From the NCBI GenBank assembly GCA_964503085.1, contig CAZCYQ010000036.1, forward strand, positions 1 to 35,437: DNA of 35,437 nucleotides. The letters run 5' to 3'. Under the pieces are notes generated by a model. That model did no database searches. It had not been told where the DNA came from and saw only the letters and a program-made list of their open reading frames with translations. Both the position numbers and the translations under genes were made by a program. The DNA is from Bin80 sp964503085. GTDB taxonomy: Bacteria; Bacteroidota; Rhodothermia; Rhodothermales; Bin80. Shown here piece after piece: positions 24,173-34,600 of the stretch (positions are counted from its first letter, which is position 1; each line of letters opens with the position of its first letter).

Positions 24173-24634
24173 TTATGGATCTACCCGCCAACCCAGTACG
24201 TGGCTTGAATCTCCACTGATACGCGCCTCCTCAGGAAGCCTGACCAGCTTCACAGATGCCTCTGATGCCAACTGACCATCGGGCAAATAAATCATACAGC
24301 TGGCCTGCCCATAACGATCACTCAAATATTCCCGCTTGGCGATTATACGTAGCGGCTCCTCGGTCGGAACCGGATGCCGATACTTGACATCAAGGCGCAC
24401 GGACATCATGAAGGCATGCATATCCTCAATCAGGGAGATACGCCCCGCAATCTCATCCAGAATGGATGCCTGAATACCACCATGCACGATGCCCGGATAA
24501 CCCTGAAACAACGCAGGAACCGTGTAACGTGACTCGACAACATCGTCCCCGTTGTCGTAGAAAGTCATGTAGAGTCCCCGCGGATTGTTTCGTCCACACA
24601 CGAAACAGTTATCGCTGTTCGGTTGCTTGTTCAC
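24173..24634 (-). CDS. PaaI-type hotdog thioesterase
   Basis: A 153-residue hotdog-fold protein of the PaaI/acyl-CoA thioesterase superfamily. The N-terminal CFVCGRNNPRGLYMTF is typical of a common subgroup, followed by the hotdog helix motif GIVHGGIQASILDEIAGR at about 48-65 (HGG with catalytic Asp60) and the central strands VRLDVKYRHPVPTEEPL. It would hydrolyse an acyl-CoA thioester in the cytoplasm; the substrate is unknown. It starts 2 bp after the pntB stop and is the last gene of the operon. Its link with transhydrogenase is positional only. Confidence 0.85.
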   Translation of the reverse strand: MNKQPNSDNCFVCGRNNPRGLYMTFYDNGDDVVESRYTVPALFQGYPGIVHGGIQASILDEIAGRISLIEDMHAFMMSVRLDVKYRHPVPTEEPLRIIAKREYLSDRYGQASCMIYLPDGQLASEASVKLVRLPEEARISGDSSHVLGWRVDP

Positions 24635-24636
24635 AC

Positions 24637-26040
24637 TCAGACCGCCTTAACCTCGGTGACCAATTCTGTTACTGAATCTTTTGCATCCCCAAAGAGCATC
24701 CGTGTGTTCGGCTCAAAGAAGAGCAGATTCTGCACGCCTGAGTATCCTGGGCGCATACTCCGCTTGAGAAAGATCACTGTCTTTGCCTGATCTACATCCA
24801 GTATCGGCATTCCGTAGATTGGACTGGTTTGATCGTGGCGTGCGGCAGGATTGACGACATCATTGGCCCCAACTACTAGTGCAACATCGGTAGATTCAAA
24901 TTCATGATTGATATCATCCATCTCAAATAGCAAATCATACGGCACGTTCGCTTCTGCCAGAAGCACATTCATATGCCCCGGCATCCGGCCAGCTACGGGA
25001 TGAATAGCATATTTGACCTCTACACCATGCTCCTGTAGTAAGTCAGCCAGTTCGCGTACCTGATGTTGGGCTTGCGCAACCGCCAATCCATAACCCGGCA
25101 CAATAATTACCTTGCGAGCATAACTAAGCAGAATTGCCGTGTCATCCGGTGAAGTGGACGTAATCGTCCGTCCGTCTTCCAACTGTTTCGCACCATCACT
25201 TGAGTCATCTGAATCACCACCAAACCCTCCAACGAGTACATGCCACAACCTGCGATTCATTGCAACACACATGACTCTGGTCAGCATTATTCCTGAAGCG
25301 CCAACAAGTGCGCCACTAATAATCAGAACTGTGTTGGATAGTACAAAACCAGTTGCTGCCGCAGCCAGCCCAGACAGTGCATTAAGGAACGCCACAATAA
25401 CCGGCATATCTGCACCGCCAATGGGAAGAACCAGCAGAATCCCCAAGATCAACGCCAAACCGGCAAGGACTGTGATCAATAAGACCATATCCCCGCCCAG
25501 GAAGATCCAGACTATAGAACCCACAGCGGCGGCTGTACACGTGGCCAGAACAAAATATCGGCCTGTGAACTGAATGGGGTTTCCAGTCATCTTCCCGCTG
25601 AGCTTCAGGAAAGCGATAAAGCTGCCGGAAAAGGTGATCATGCCCACGAGAATACTCAAATATGCACCGGTATTATCGCGTGGATCCCCGAATCCAATCT
25701 GTTGCTCCACCATCCGGGCTATCTCCGCTCCAGCCACCAGTGCTGAGGCCAGCCCGCCAAAACCATTGAAGGCGGCTACTAACTCCGGCATACCGGTCAT
25801 TTTCACACGCTTCGCCATGACCGCCCCCAGGAAACCACCCACCACCAGGCCGCCAATCATCTCCGCGGGAGTCAGGATTTGTTGATCCAACAGCGTTGCC
25901 ACAATGGCTAAGAGCATCCCGATCGCTGCGAGACGGTTACCCCTCCGCGCAGTAACGGGAGACTGCAACTTTTTTAAGCCCCGGATAAAGAGTATCGCGG
26001 CTATGAGGTAGGCCCCTGCAGTGAATCCTGAGCTAAACAT
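24637..26040 (-). CDS. pntB: NAD(P) transhydrogenase subunit beta
   Basis: A 467-residue subunit of the proton-translocating transhydrogenase (NADH + NADP+ to NAD+ + NADPH, driven by the proton gradient). The N-terminal membrane domain has about nine hydrophobic segments; the C-terminal NADP(H)-binding domain III has VIIVPGYGLAVAQAQ near 312-326, AIHPVAGRMPGHMNVLLAEA near 350-369 and VALVVGANDVVNPAA near 392-406. Length is normal for PntB. It overlaps pntAB by 8 bp and is followed 2 bp later by the thioesterase gene. Confidence 0.96.
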   Translation of the reverse strand: MFSSGFTAGAYLIAAILFIRGLKKLQSPVTARRGNRLAAIGMLLAIVATLLDQQILTPAEMIGGLVVGGFLGAVMAKRVKMTGMPELVAAFNGFGGLASALVAGAEIARMVEQQIGFGDPRDNTGAYLSILVGMITFSGSFIAFLKLSGKMTGNPIQFTGRYFVLATCTAAAVGSIVWIFLGGDMVLLITVLAGLALILGILLVLPIGGADMPVIVAFLNALSGLAAAATGFVLSNTVLIISGALVGASGIMLTRVMCVAMNRRLWHVLVGGFGGDSDDSSDGAKQLEDGRTITSTSPDDTAILLSYARKVIIVPGYGLAVAQAQHQVRELADLLQEHGVEVKYAIHPVAGRMPGHMNVLLAEANVPYDLLFEMDDINHEFESTDVALVVGANDVVNPAARHDQTSPIYGMPILDVDQAKTVIFLKRSMRPGYSGVQNLLFFEPNTRMLFGDAKDSVTELVTEVKAV

Positions 26041-26314
26041 CCTGGGGTCGCTTTTTGAACATTTCCAGCATCCGATCAGTGACCATGAATCCCCCCACTA
26101 CATTGATGGTTGCGGCAACCAGAGCTATTACACCGATCCACTTCGCCCATACTCCACCTACCATTCCCGCTGAGACCAGTGCACCAATAATTGTAATCCC
26201 ACTTATAGCATTGGACCCGGACATGAGGGGAGTATGCAGGGTCTGCGGCACTTTACTTAGCACCTCACGTCCAATAAACATGGACAGTATGAAAAACGTC
26301 GTATATGGAAGCAT
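26033..26314 (-). CDS. pntAB: NAD(P) transhydrogenase alpha subunit, membrane part
   Basis: A 93-residue membrane protein matching the C-terminal membrane domain of PntA, here a separate gene. Three hydrophobic segments are visible: MLPYTTFFILSMFIG, ISGITIIGALVSAGM and WIGVIALVAATINVVGGF. The sequence between them, VPQTLHTPLMSGSNAISGI, is highly conserved in the family. It ends RMLEMFKKR. It begins 5 bp after pntAA and overlaps pntB by 8 bp. The split PntAA/PntAB/PntB form is known from Rhodospirillum rubrum and others. Confidence 0.95.
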   Translation of the reverse strand: MLPYTTFFILSMFIGREVLSKVPQTLHTPLMSGSNAISGITIIGALVSAGMVGGVWAKWIGVIALVAATINVVGGFMVTDRMLEMFKKRPQDV

Positions 26315-26319
26315 CGCTT

Positions 26320-27447
26320 TTAACGGTCAATCAGATTGCAAACTCGCTCATGCACTACCTGCCCCTCGTGACAGACACAAGCAGCCTTGAAAATCTCGTC
26401 CTCAAAATTCGTCTCAAAAACTCCATCCTTCACAAACTCACCTATCATCGCTGATATCGTCCGGGCATACAGAAAGCTGGCATCTGCCGGCACGGTGGAC
26501 GGAAGGTTGGTATACCCAATAATCTGCACGCCATGCTGTGTTGTGACGCGGTCCGGCTCGGTTAGTACGCAATTCCCTCCAGTGGCCGCGGCCAGGTCAA
26601 CAACGATACTCCCAGGCTTCATGGCTTTTACGGCCGCTTCACTCACTAGAGTTGGCGCCCTGCGTCCTGGAATCAACGCTGTAGTAATGACTACGTCCGA
26701 CTTGGCCAGATGGGGCACTAGCAGTTCTACCTGCTGCTCCGCCTTCGCGGCCATCAATGCCTTCGCGTAGCCACCTTCATCCTGCATATCTTCCATTTCC
26801 AGATCCAGTTCAACGAACTGTGCCCCGAGGCTCTTAACCTCCTCCCTGGCGGCCTCACGAATATCGTAGCCCCATACACGAGCACCTAGCCTGCGGGCTG
26901 TAGCGATTGCCTGCAACCCTGCGACACCCGCCCCTAAGATCGTCACATTGGCTGGACGGACTGTGCCCGCTGCGGTTGTTAGCAGGGGAAAAAATCTTGG
27001 AAGCCGGTTAGCGGCAATAAGCGTGGCCTTGTACCCGGCCAGCGAAGCCATTGCGCTCAGTGCATCCATCTTTTGCGCCCGTGATATCCTGGGTACCAAC
27101 TCCATAGCAAGAGCAGTTACCCCTTGATCGGCTAACCGGACAATCCGTGCAGGTTCATCAAGCGGTTGCATAAAACCGACCACCACAGCCCCCGAAGCTA
27201 ATCGGACGATCTCCTCATCAGAAGGCGGAGCAACCAACGCCAGTATGTCAGATTCCCATGCTTCCGTTTCCTGGACAATCCGGGCCCCTGCCTCGCGAAA
27301 AGCACCATCACTAATACCGGCCTCCAGACCGGCATTCGACTCTATTACAACCTCAAGACCCTTCTTGGATAACGCCGAAACGACTGGGGGCACGAGAGCC
27401 ACGCGACGTTCGCCTGATATTGAAGCTTGAACCGTCCCTAGTGTCAT
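26320..27447 (-). CDS. pntAA: NAD(P) transhydrogenase alpha subunit, NAD-binding part
   Basis: A 375-residue soluble NAD(H)-binding domain I of transhydrogenase, related to alanine dehydrogenase. The N-terminus contains ERRVALVPPVVSALSKKG; SRAQKMDALSAMASLAGYKA is at about 122-141 and the Rossmann fingerprint VTILGAGVAGLQA at 168-180, followed by GARVWGYDIR. It delivers hydride from NADH to NADPH on PntB. It is the fourth gene of the operon; the 67-bp gap after serC is the largest in it and might hold an internal promoter. Confidence 0.96.
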   Translation of the reverse strand: MTLGTVQASISGERRVALVPPVVSALSKKGLEVVIESNAGLEAGISDGAFREAGARIVQETEAWESDILALVAPPSDEEIVRLASGAVVVGFMQPLDEPARIVRLADQGVTALAMELVPRISRAQKMDALSAMASLAGYKATLIAANRLPRFFPLLTTAAGTVRPANVTILGAGVAGLQAIATARRLGARVWGYDIREAAREEVKSLGAQFVELDLEMEDMQDEGGYAKALMAAKAEQQVELLVPHLAKSDVVITTALIPGRRAPTLVSEAAVKAMKPGSIVVDLAAATGGNCVLTEPDRVTTQHGVQIIGYTNLPSTVPADASFLYARTISAMIGEFVKDGVFETNFEDEIFKAACVCHEGQVVHERVCNLIDR

Positions 27448-27514
27448 AGATCAGAAATTTTCAAAACCCAATATACCAATGATTAGCGCTATTCTGGACT
27501 TTTGTGGCAGTTGG

Positions 27515-28603
27515 CTAGCCATTTCGTTGTTCAAAATCTTTCATAAAGTCAACCAGCACCTCTACCGATTCGAGCGAACAGGCATTGTATATGGATGCAC
27601 GCATACCTCCCACCGAACGGTGCCCCTTGAGAGCAACCAGTCCGTGCTCGGCCGCCTGATCAACAAATGTCGCTTCCAGTTCCTCCTTGGCCAAACGGAA
27701 TGTTACATTCATGAGAGACCTGGACTTTGTCTCGGCTGTACCTCTGTAGAACTCACTGTTATCAATCGCGCCGTACAAAAGATCGGCTTTTCTTCGATTC
27801 ATAGCCTGAATCCCGGAAATGCCTCCTTCGCCTTCCAGCCAACGAAGCACTTTTTCCACGATATAGATTGCAAATACCGGCGGAGTATTAAAGCATTTTG
27901 CCGCATGCGTACCATAGTCCAGCATTGTCGGCAGGTTCGTGTTACGGTTTGCGAGGAAATCGTTTCTGACTAAAACGACCGTAACTCCGGCAGGCCCGAT
28001 GTTCTTTTGAGCTCCGGCATAAATCAGGCCATAACGCTCCTGTTCAATGGGGCGACTAAGGAAGTCACTCGACGCGTCACAGACCAATGGACAACTTACG
28101 TTCGGAGTATACTGAAATTGCGTCCCGTAAACCGTGTTATTGGACGTGAAGTGAATATAGGCATCTTGGGGGTCGAGGTCCCAGTGAGCAGGATCAGGGA
28201 CGTAGTTGAATGCAGCATCCGCACTTGAAGCTACTACTCGTCCGTTGCCAATCCGTAGAGCTTCCGCATGCGCTTTTTTTGCCCAGGTTCCAGTCACCAG
28301 ATAACCCGCCTGCCCTCCCGGGGGAAGAAAGTTTAACGCTACCTGATGGAACTGCATTGATGCGCCACCTCCCAAGAACAAGATATGCCAGTCGGCCGTG
28401 AGGCCTAGAAGATTACGTATTCGCTCACGGGCCGAGGCTTCAATCTGCATATAGGCCGGCGATCTATGGGATATCTCCATAACTGACGCGCCGGTCTCCC
28501 GATACACAGGCAACTCATCGCGCACCTCCTCAAGAACCGGCAAAGGTAACGCACCAGGGCCGGCCGAAAAATTATGCAACCGCCCGATTCTATGTGACAT
28601 CAT
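27515..28603 (-). CDS. serC: Phosphoserine aminotransferase SerC
   Basis: A 362-residue PLP-dependent aminotransferase, the second step of serine synthesis: 3-phosphohydroxypyruvate + glutamate to O-phosphoserine + 2-oxoglutarate. The N-terminus HNFSAGPGALPLPVLEE is diagnostic; GGGASMQF is at 78-85, and the PLP lysine is Lys200 in YAGAQKNIGPAG. GHRSVGGMRASIYNA near the C-terminus is the substrate-binding region. It begins 5 bp after serA, so the two enzymes of the pathway are made together. Start is either of two adjacent ATGs at 28603 and 28600. Confidence 0.97.
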   Translation of the reverse strand: MMSHRIGRLHNFSAGPGALPLPVLEEVRDELPVYRETGASVMEISHRSPAYMQIEASARERIRNLLGLTADWHILFLGGGASMQFHQVALNFLPPGGQAGYLVTGTWAKKAHAEALRIGNGRVVASSADAAFNYVPDPAHWDLDPQDAYIHFTSNNTVYGTQFQYTPNVSCPLVCDASSDFLSRPIEQERYGLIYAGAQKNIGPAGVTVVLVRNDFLANRNTNLPTMLDYGTHAAKCFNTPPVFAIYIVEKVLRWLEGEGGISGIQAMNRRKADLLYGAIDNSEFYRGTAETKSRSLMNVTFRLAKEELEATFVDQAAEHGLVALKGHRSVGGMRASIYNACSLESVEVLVDFMKDFEQRNG

Positions 28604-28608
28604 TGGGT

Positions 28609-29811
28609 TTAGATTTTGATTTGAGAAACCGCCAATACATCCTGGATGCCTTCAAGCAGACTGGGAAGCTCTTCTGGGGGGGCACCCACTAAACGAATTC
28701 TGGCAACGGCGGCATGTATGGACCCGGTAAAAACTTGGTTCTCCATCTCCTGCACATTAAGGTTACATTTTCGCACGACATCCAGAACCTTGGCGAGTAC
28801 ACCAACCTTATCCAAATGTCGAACAGTCAGCAGATGTGTCGCAGATGATTGCACCGCAATATTTATGCAGTTTGGCACGACGCTGCTATTCGCATATGTA
28901 TCGATAACACGCACGGCTTCGGCTCCTGTAGCCTCCTGTGCCTGCATCGTTGATGCCCCAATATGGTGTGTGAGGTAGACCGATTGATGGTCGCGAAGAC
29001 TGGTTTCAAGTTTGCCTTTCTTATAGGAGGGTTCTCCTGCAAATACATCCAGCCCCGCACGAATACCATTGTTATCCAGAGCAGCAAGCAATGCATTTTC
29101 GTCAACTACACTGCCGCGTGTCGTATTGATAAAGAAAGCCCCGGGTTTCATGGCCGAAAAAAAGTCCGTATCAGCAAGGTGGTACGTCTGCGGCGTTGCC
29201 GCTACGTGCACAGACACGATATCTGCCTGTGAAGCTACTTTTATTGGGCTATCCGCATACGTAACATCAAGCGCTATCGCATCCTCGGGAGTGAGCGAGC
29301 GACTCCAAGCGACGACTTTAAGCCCCATTCCCCGTGCCATCCGAGCAACCAGTCGTCCAATTTGCCCCATGCCCACGATCCCCAGTACCCGACCTTTGAG
29401 TCCTCGGGCTTTGGCATACTTGCTTTTCTCCCATCGACCGGCACGAGCATCCGAGATATTATCTGCAATCCGCCGATCCAGCGAAACCATGAGCCCGATG
29501 GTTAATTCTGCAACTGCGCTGGAGTTCTTTCCGGGGCAATTGGCGACGAATATACCGCGCTCAGAAGCTGCTTCCACATCAATTGAATCATAGCCGGCCC
29601 CCGCCCGCACAATCAACTCCAAGGATGGCGCAGACTCCAGCATCTTCCTTGTTACCTTGGTTGAGCGCACTACTAAAGCCTCGGTTGAATGAGTCGCCAA
29701 AGCCTCCTGCAACTCGTCATCCGAGCAATTCTTAATGACCACCGTATGTCCGGATTCCTGCAAAGCTTCGACACTACTGTCAGGCAGTTTATCAGCGATA
29801 AGGACGCGCAT
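28609..29811 (-). CDS. serA: D-3-phosphoglycerate dehydrogenase SerA
   Basis: A 400-residue dehydrogenase for the first step of serine synthesis (3-phosphoglycerate + NAD+ to 3-phosphohydroxypyruvate). MRVLIADKLPDSSVEAL starts the substrate domain; the Rossmann motif GIVGMGQIGRLVARMARGMG is at about 144-163; catalytic-region segments INTTRGSVVDENALLAAL and the histidine-containing LTHHIGAST follow. The C-terminal 75 residues (about 325-400, beginning near LLTVRHLDKVGVLAKVLDVV) form an ACT domain, usual for serine feedback control. It lies 6 bp after the DUF1015 gene and 5 bp before serC. Confidence 0.97.
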   Translation of the reverse strand: MRVLIADKLPDSSVEALQESGHTVVIKNCSDDELQEALATHSTEALVVRSTKVTRKMLESAPSLELIVRAGAGYDSIDVEAASERGIFVANCPGKNSSAVAELTIGLMVSLDRRIADNISDARAGRWEKSKYAKARGLKGRVLGIVGMGQIGRLVARMARGMGLKVVAWSRSLTPEDAIALDVTYADSPIKVASQADIVSVHVAATPQTYHLADTDFFSAMKPGAFFINTTRGSVVDENALLAALDNNGIRAGLDVFAGEPSYKKGKLETSLRDHQSVYLTHHIGASTMQAQEATGAEAVRVIDTYANSSVVPNCINIAVQSSATHLLTVRHLDKVGVLAKVLDVVRKCNLNVQEMENQVFTGSIHAAVARIRLVGAPPEELPSLLEGIQDVLAVSQIKI

Positions 29812-29817
29812 AATATT

Positions 29818-31008
29818 TCAGAATTGATGTATCAAAAGTCCACTCCGAAGTTTAGGCTCAAACCAAGTCGATTTAGGCGGCATAAGCTCACCCGCATCTG
29901 ACACATCCAACAGCTGGTCCATACTGGTTTCAAACATTGAGAACGCAACCGTTCCGGGAGTTTGGTCGACATGGTTCACGAGGCCCTCAACACCCCGGCT
30001 TCCTCCTACAAAGGTGATCTTCGGATCTGTGCGTTGGTCAATTATTCCCAGGAATGGTTCCAGAATGAATTCCCCCAAACGGGCAACATCCAGACTATCC
30101 GCCACACCAGAACGTCTGGTTGGGGGTAATTTTATTGTATGCCATGCTCCGTCTGCATAAAGGGAAACCTCTTCCCGTGCGGCCGGCACCTCCTGTCCAC
30201 TCGCTTTCTCAAGCACCCCAAGGGCATCAATCTTCTCAATCAACGCGCCCACATCAGGTACGCGAACCACCCGATTATATGGCATAATATACATATTGCT
30301 CACAGGGAAACAGACGGCAGGGAAAAAATCGCTGTCTGACAATTTCTGTTCAGACCATGCCTGCCATGCAGCCTCACAGCGGTGGTGGCCATCACCTATA
30401 TACAGCGACCTAATGTGAGCAAAAGCTTCCACGACAGGTTCGTGGTCAGGGAATCTCCAGATGGTATGCTGAATTCCATCCTCCGCTTTGAAATCAAATA
30501 AAGGTGCTCCCGCTGTGGCTTCCTCCATCAAGCTTGTAACGGAGGCATCGTCCCTGAACATTAAGATTACCGGCTCCGCATGTGCCTGTTGCGCGAGAAT
30601 ATGCTTGGTTCGGTCAGCCACTTTGGGGGGGCGCGTATTTTCGTGCTTCAGAATGGTCCCCCGCTTGTACTCCTCAACCGAAACCAAACCATAAACACCA
30701 ACTTGCTCGTGCGCTCCCATCCGAAGTCTGTACAGATACAGTGCCGGGGTAGCCTCCTGGCAGGTGTAATCACTCATTGCAAAATGGCGCAGATTCTCCG
30801 CCCCTTTGCTGTACACAGCGCTATCGTGCTCGTCTATGCCTGGGCTTAGGTCAATTTCCGGGCGAATAACGTGAAGAAAACTATGCGGACGCCCCTTTGC
30901 CAGCGCACGCGCTTCGCTTGCACTGATTACATCGTAGGGTACGGAAGCTACTCGCTCAGCCACGTCGGGACGAGGTCTGAGTGCGGCAAATGCTTTGACT
31001 CGGGCCAT
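29818..31008 (-). CDS. DUF1015 family protein
   Basis: About 396 residues from ATG at 31008, beginning MARVKAFAALRPRPDVAERV, the usual DUF1015 start; the longer frame from a TTG at 31041 adds 11 residues unlike the family. Family marks include VASVPYDVISASEARALA, SFLHVIRPEIDL, the GTILKHENTRPPKVADRT segment and the central LYIGDGHHRCEAAWQAW, which looks like a ParB/HipB-like nucleotide site in this otherwise uncharacterised family. DUF1015 genes are often next to serA and serC in Bacteroidota and anaerobes, which suggests a role tied to serine metabolism. It is the first gene of the operon. Confidence 0.9.
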   Translation of the reverse strand: MARVKAFAALRPRPDVAERVASVPYDVISASEARALAKGRPHSFLHVIRPEIDLSPGIDEHDSAVYSKGAENLRHFAMSDYTCQEATPALYLYRLRMGAHEQVGVYGLVSVEEYKRGTILKHENTRPPKVADRTKHILAQQAHAEPVILMFRDDASVTSLMEEATAGAPLFDFKAEDGIQHTIWRFPDHEPVVEAFAHIRSLYIGDGHHRCEAAWQAWSEQKLSDSDFFPAVCFPVSNMYIMPYNRVVRVPDVGALIEKIDALGVLEKASGQEVPAAREEVSLYADGAWHTIKLPPTRRSGVADSLDVARLGEFILEPFLGIIDQRTDPKITFVGGSRGVEGLVNHVDQTPGTVAFSMFETSMDQLLDVSDAGELMPPKSTWFEPKLRSGLLIHQF

Positions 31009-31170
31009 TGAAGAAAAAGAGACTATTTCCGGGGGTTTCAATGATTATGCAGGCATGCCCATGCCTTGGTTTGGGCAGCCCGCTGATTGAACAAACAGGA
31101 CGGCAAGCTGTGCCAACTATGCCGCGCACCTGAAACCTTTCCATTTCTTTGCTGTACGACGCTCTGCTAT

Positions 31171-31510
<340 letters not shown>

Positions 31511-31516
31511 CGACTG

Positions 31517-31549
31517 AAGCCGACATCCCTCGGGGGTGCCGGCTTTTTT
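31517..31549 (+). terminator. Rho-independent terminator after tRNA-fMet
   Basis: The stem AAGCCGACATCCC pairs with GGGTGCCGGCTT (one mismatch, one wobble) and is followed by a run of T ending at 31549. It begins 7 bp after the tRNA discriminator base and ends the plus-strand transcript. The opposite strand has no T-run, so it acts in one direction. Confidence 0.9.
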
Positions 31550-31649
31550 ATGGGATTCTCAGGCGGACGCGTTTCCTGCACGTCCACGACATCCGCCATT
31601 TCCAATTCATTTATTTATGACCCCCAGTGCAGACACGTAATAGTCAATC

Positions 31650-34600
31650 CTACTTCAGCAGCGTCATCGTGCGCGCGTGGACGTGCCGCCCCTCTGACTC
31701 CATGCGATAGAAGTACACGCCGCTGGCATACGTGCTGGCATCCCAGTTTAACTGGTAGACTCCAGGCGCATAAACCTGGTCGGTTAACACGGACACCTTA
31801 CGCCCGACTGCATCAAAGACGGTTAACCGTACCGGTGCTTTCTTGGGTACGCTGAATTGAATGGTCGTAAGCGCATTAAAGGGGTTAGGGTAGTTCTGCG
31901 AAAGGCTAAACGCTGATGGCAGCTCGGCAGACTCCGCGACCGTTCCTACGGCGACTTCGCCAAGCGGCACCGTCCATACACCCCGACCATGTGTGCCGAC
32001 AATGATCTCATCATCCCTTATCTTCATCTGCCAGACGGACACGGCTGGCAGACCATTGTCTGCATAGTTCCACTCTCTACCATAATTACGGGACTCGAAA
32101 ATGCCAATCTCGGTGCCTGCCCAAAGGACATTGGTTGCCTGTGGCATCACAATCAGGTCAAACACCGCCACATCAGGAAATCCATTGATACTTTCGTCCG
32201 ATGTGGAAAAGCCTGAAAGATCAGTCCACGTCTGCCCTAGATCCCTGGTTTCCAGAATTTTGGGATGGCCGTAGCGCGAAAAAAGCGCATACGCAGTGCC
32301 TCGTTCAGTAGGGTGCGTCGCTAGCCCGGATAAATCGGTCTCCGGTGGTCGGTTCATAACGGGAAAGGCCGTCGCTTCAAACGATTCGCCTCTGTCTCTG
32401 GAGACGTGCAGCTTGTTGAATAGCCTCGATTCACTTGGGCTAGCAATCAAGCCACATCCCGCCCAAACCACATCCGGGTCAGCAATTGAGACTCTGACCC
32501 TGCAGCCAGTCCAAAGCTCCCACGCCTCTGTAATGGAGGTCAGTGCCCATGTCTGTCCAAAGTTTCTGGAATACCACACGCCAGCCCTCCCGACAGTATA
32601 CACATCATCGGGAGCCTTGTCTGAACTCGCAATTTGGGTTAAAAATTGCCCTTGGTCCCCTGCCACGCTGAGTGACCCTTCCCAGGTTGTGCCACCGTCT
32701 ACTGTTCTCCCTATCGAAATGAATTGTGCCGATGCCAGAATCTTGTCAGGATCGGTAGCATGCCATACAGTCTCAAAACCGTCGCCTACGCCGTCCTTTG
32801 TCCACCTCGATGTGTGGTCTGGATTACCGGGGGATCTCCACGTTCCGTTATCCTGGGCGCCAGCGATGTAGACAGGACTCCCCGGTTTCTTGGCTACCCC
32901 ATAGACCTGCATAGTGTTATACGCCGAACCTGCATTATCCAGCTCAGTGAAACTCAGACCGTTGTCCATAGACAATGCGACTCCACCGTCGTTGGCATCC
33001 AGAATCCAGAACTCATCCAGGGCCTCATTGGTAGGTATGGGCACAATACTGTGGTGATCTACATGTGCAGCGCGGGCAGCATCAACTTGTCGGGGATGCA
33101 GGTCGAAGTCTCGGCGCGGATTCTCAGCAAGTTCAAACGAGACGGAAACAGTTTGATTGGGCAGGCTGTTCGCGTCCCAAGTAACGGTAGGGTCGGCAGC
33201 GAGGACCGGGTGCAGCATGTATAGCATTCCATTCACCAGGCCGCCATCTTGGGCGATACTGTTATGTGGTCCCGCAGCGTCGTAATCATACTTGTGAATA
33301 AACATGTACTCCATGCTCGTCTCATCGCGCGGAGTCAAGTAATGCCTGTCGAAACGGATCAGGTTGAATTCGCCATCATCGGCCTGGTCGCGGAAGGAAA
33401 CCATCAGTTGGCGATTGTTTTTTGTATCCCATACCTGAAAAGGCACGTCCACGTAGTCAGCATACATATATTCGGAGAAGGGGATAGCCACGCCCCCATT
33501 TCGAAATATGCCAGCCGTTTTTTCGACCCAGAAGCGATGGGCCAACTGTGTGCCCTGACCCCAACGAATCTCAATATCGGTATGGTCTGTTGGCGACACG
33601 TCCACAGCAGCCGGAATTTGGGGATATATCCTCTCCTCAAGTCTGTACTGTAAGGCGCGCTCGACAATTGGTGTGAGCGTTAGCCAAGAATCAGAACCAC
33701 CATAATCGAATTCACCTACCGCAACAAAAGCGTTTTTGCCTATAATTCGGTTTTGCCAAAGTTCTATCCCGCCAACAAACACGGTGTCAGGCTTAAATGG
33801 ATGCACTGCCAGCGTATTATTGAACCAGCCTTGGGGCCCGAACCAGTTCACACCAGAATGGCTAACGGTACGCATCCAATTCATCCCACCATCCTCACTC
33901 CGGTATAGGTCGGACAGAAACCTGAAACTTCCTTGGGTGCTCCAGCCGTGAACAGCGGCATATGCGATATTCGGCTTCGATGGCGAGTACCCCAGTTCAA
34001 TCCTATAGAAATCCGAAGCCCAGTCTACTAATGCGGACACCCATGTCATGCCAGCGTCGATAGAATAGAGAATGCCGTGCCTACCGACACTTGCTATCTG
34101 TTTGTTGAAGTTACCTGGCTGTGCGCGTAAGTCGTGAACAGGTTCTCTGTCGGATACGCTCCTGAATGCCGCTGTCCATGTAACACCGCCATCACCTGTT
34201 ACGAAAATACCCTCATTGGTGGCGGCCACCACCACGTTAGGGTTTGCAGGATCGACAGCCAACCGGTTTACGTATCGAAAATCGGCGTTGCTGGCTGTTG
34301 CAGACAGGTGATGCCATGTTGCGCCTCTGTCCTCCGACTTGAATATGCCATCACCAGCAACTTGGGAGAAGGGAAAGGAAAACCCTTCACCAGTGCCCAT
34401 GTAGATAACGTTGGGGTCACTCTCAGCCATCGCCAGACTGCCGACCGCCAAGTTCGGTAGATCATCCGTTAGCGGTTGCCATGTGATCCCTCGATCTTCG
34501 GTCTTCCACAGACCGCCAGACACGGAGCCGGCCCACCATGTGTTTAGTGGATCATCTGGGTCAACCAGTAAAGCACGGGTTCGACCGCCGACATTTCCCG

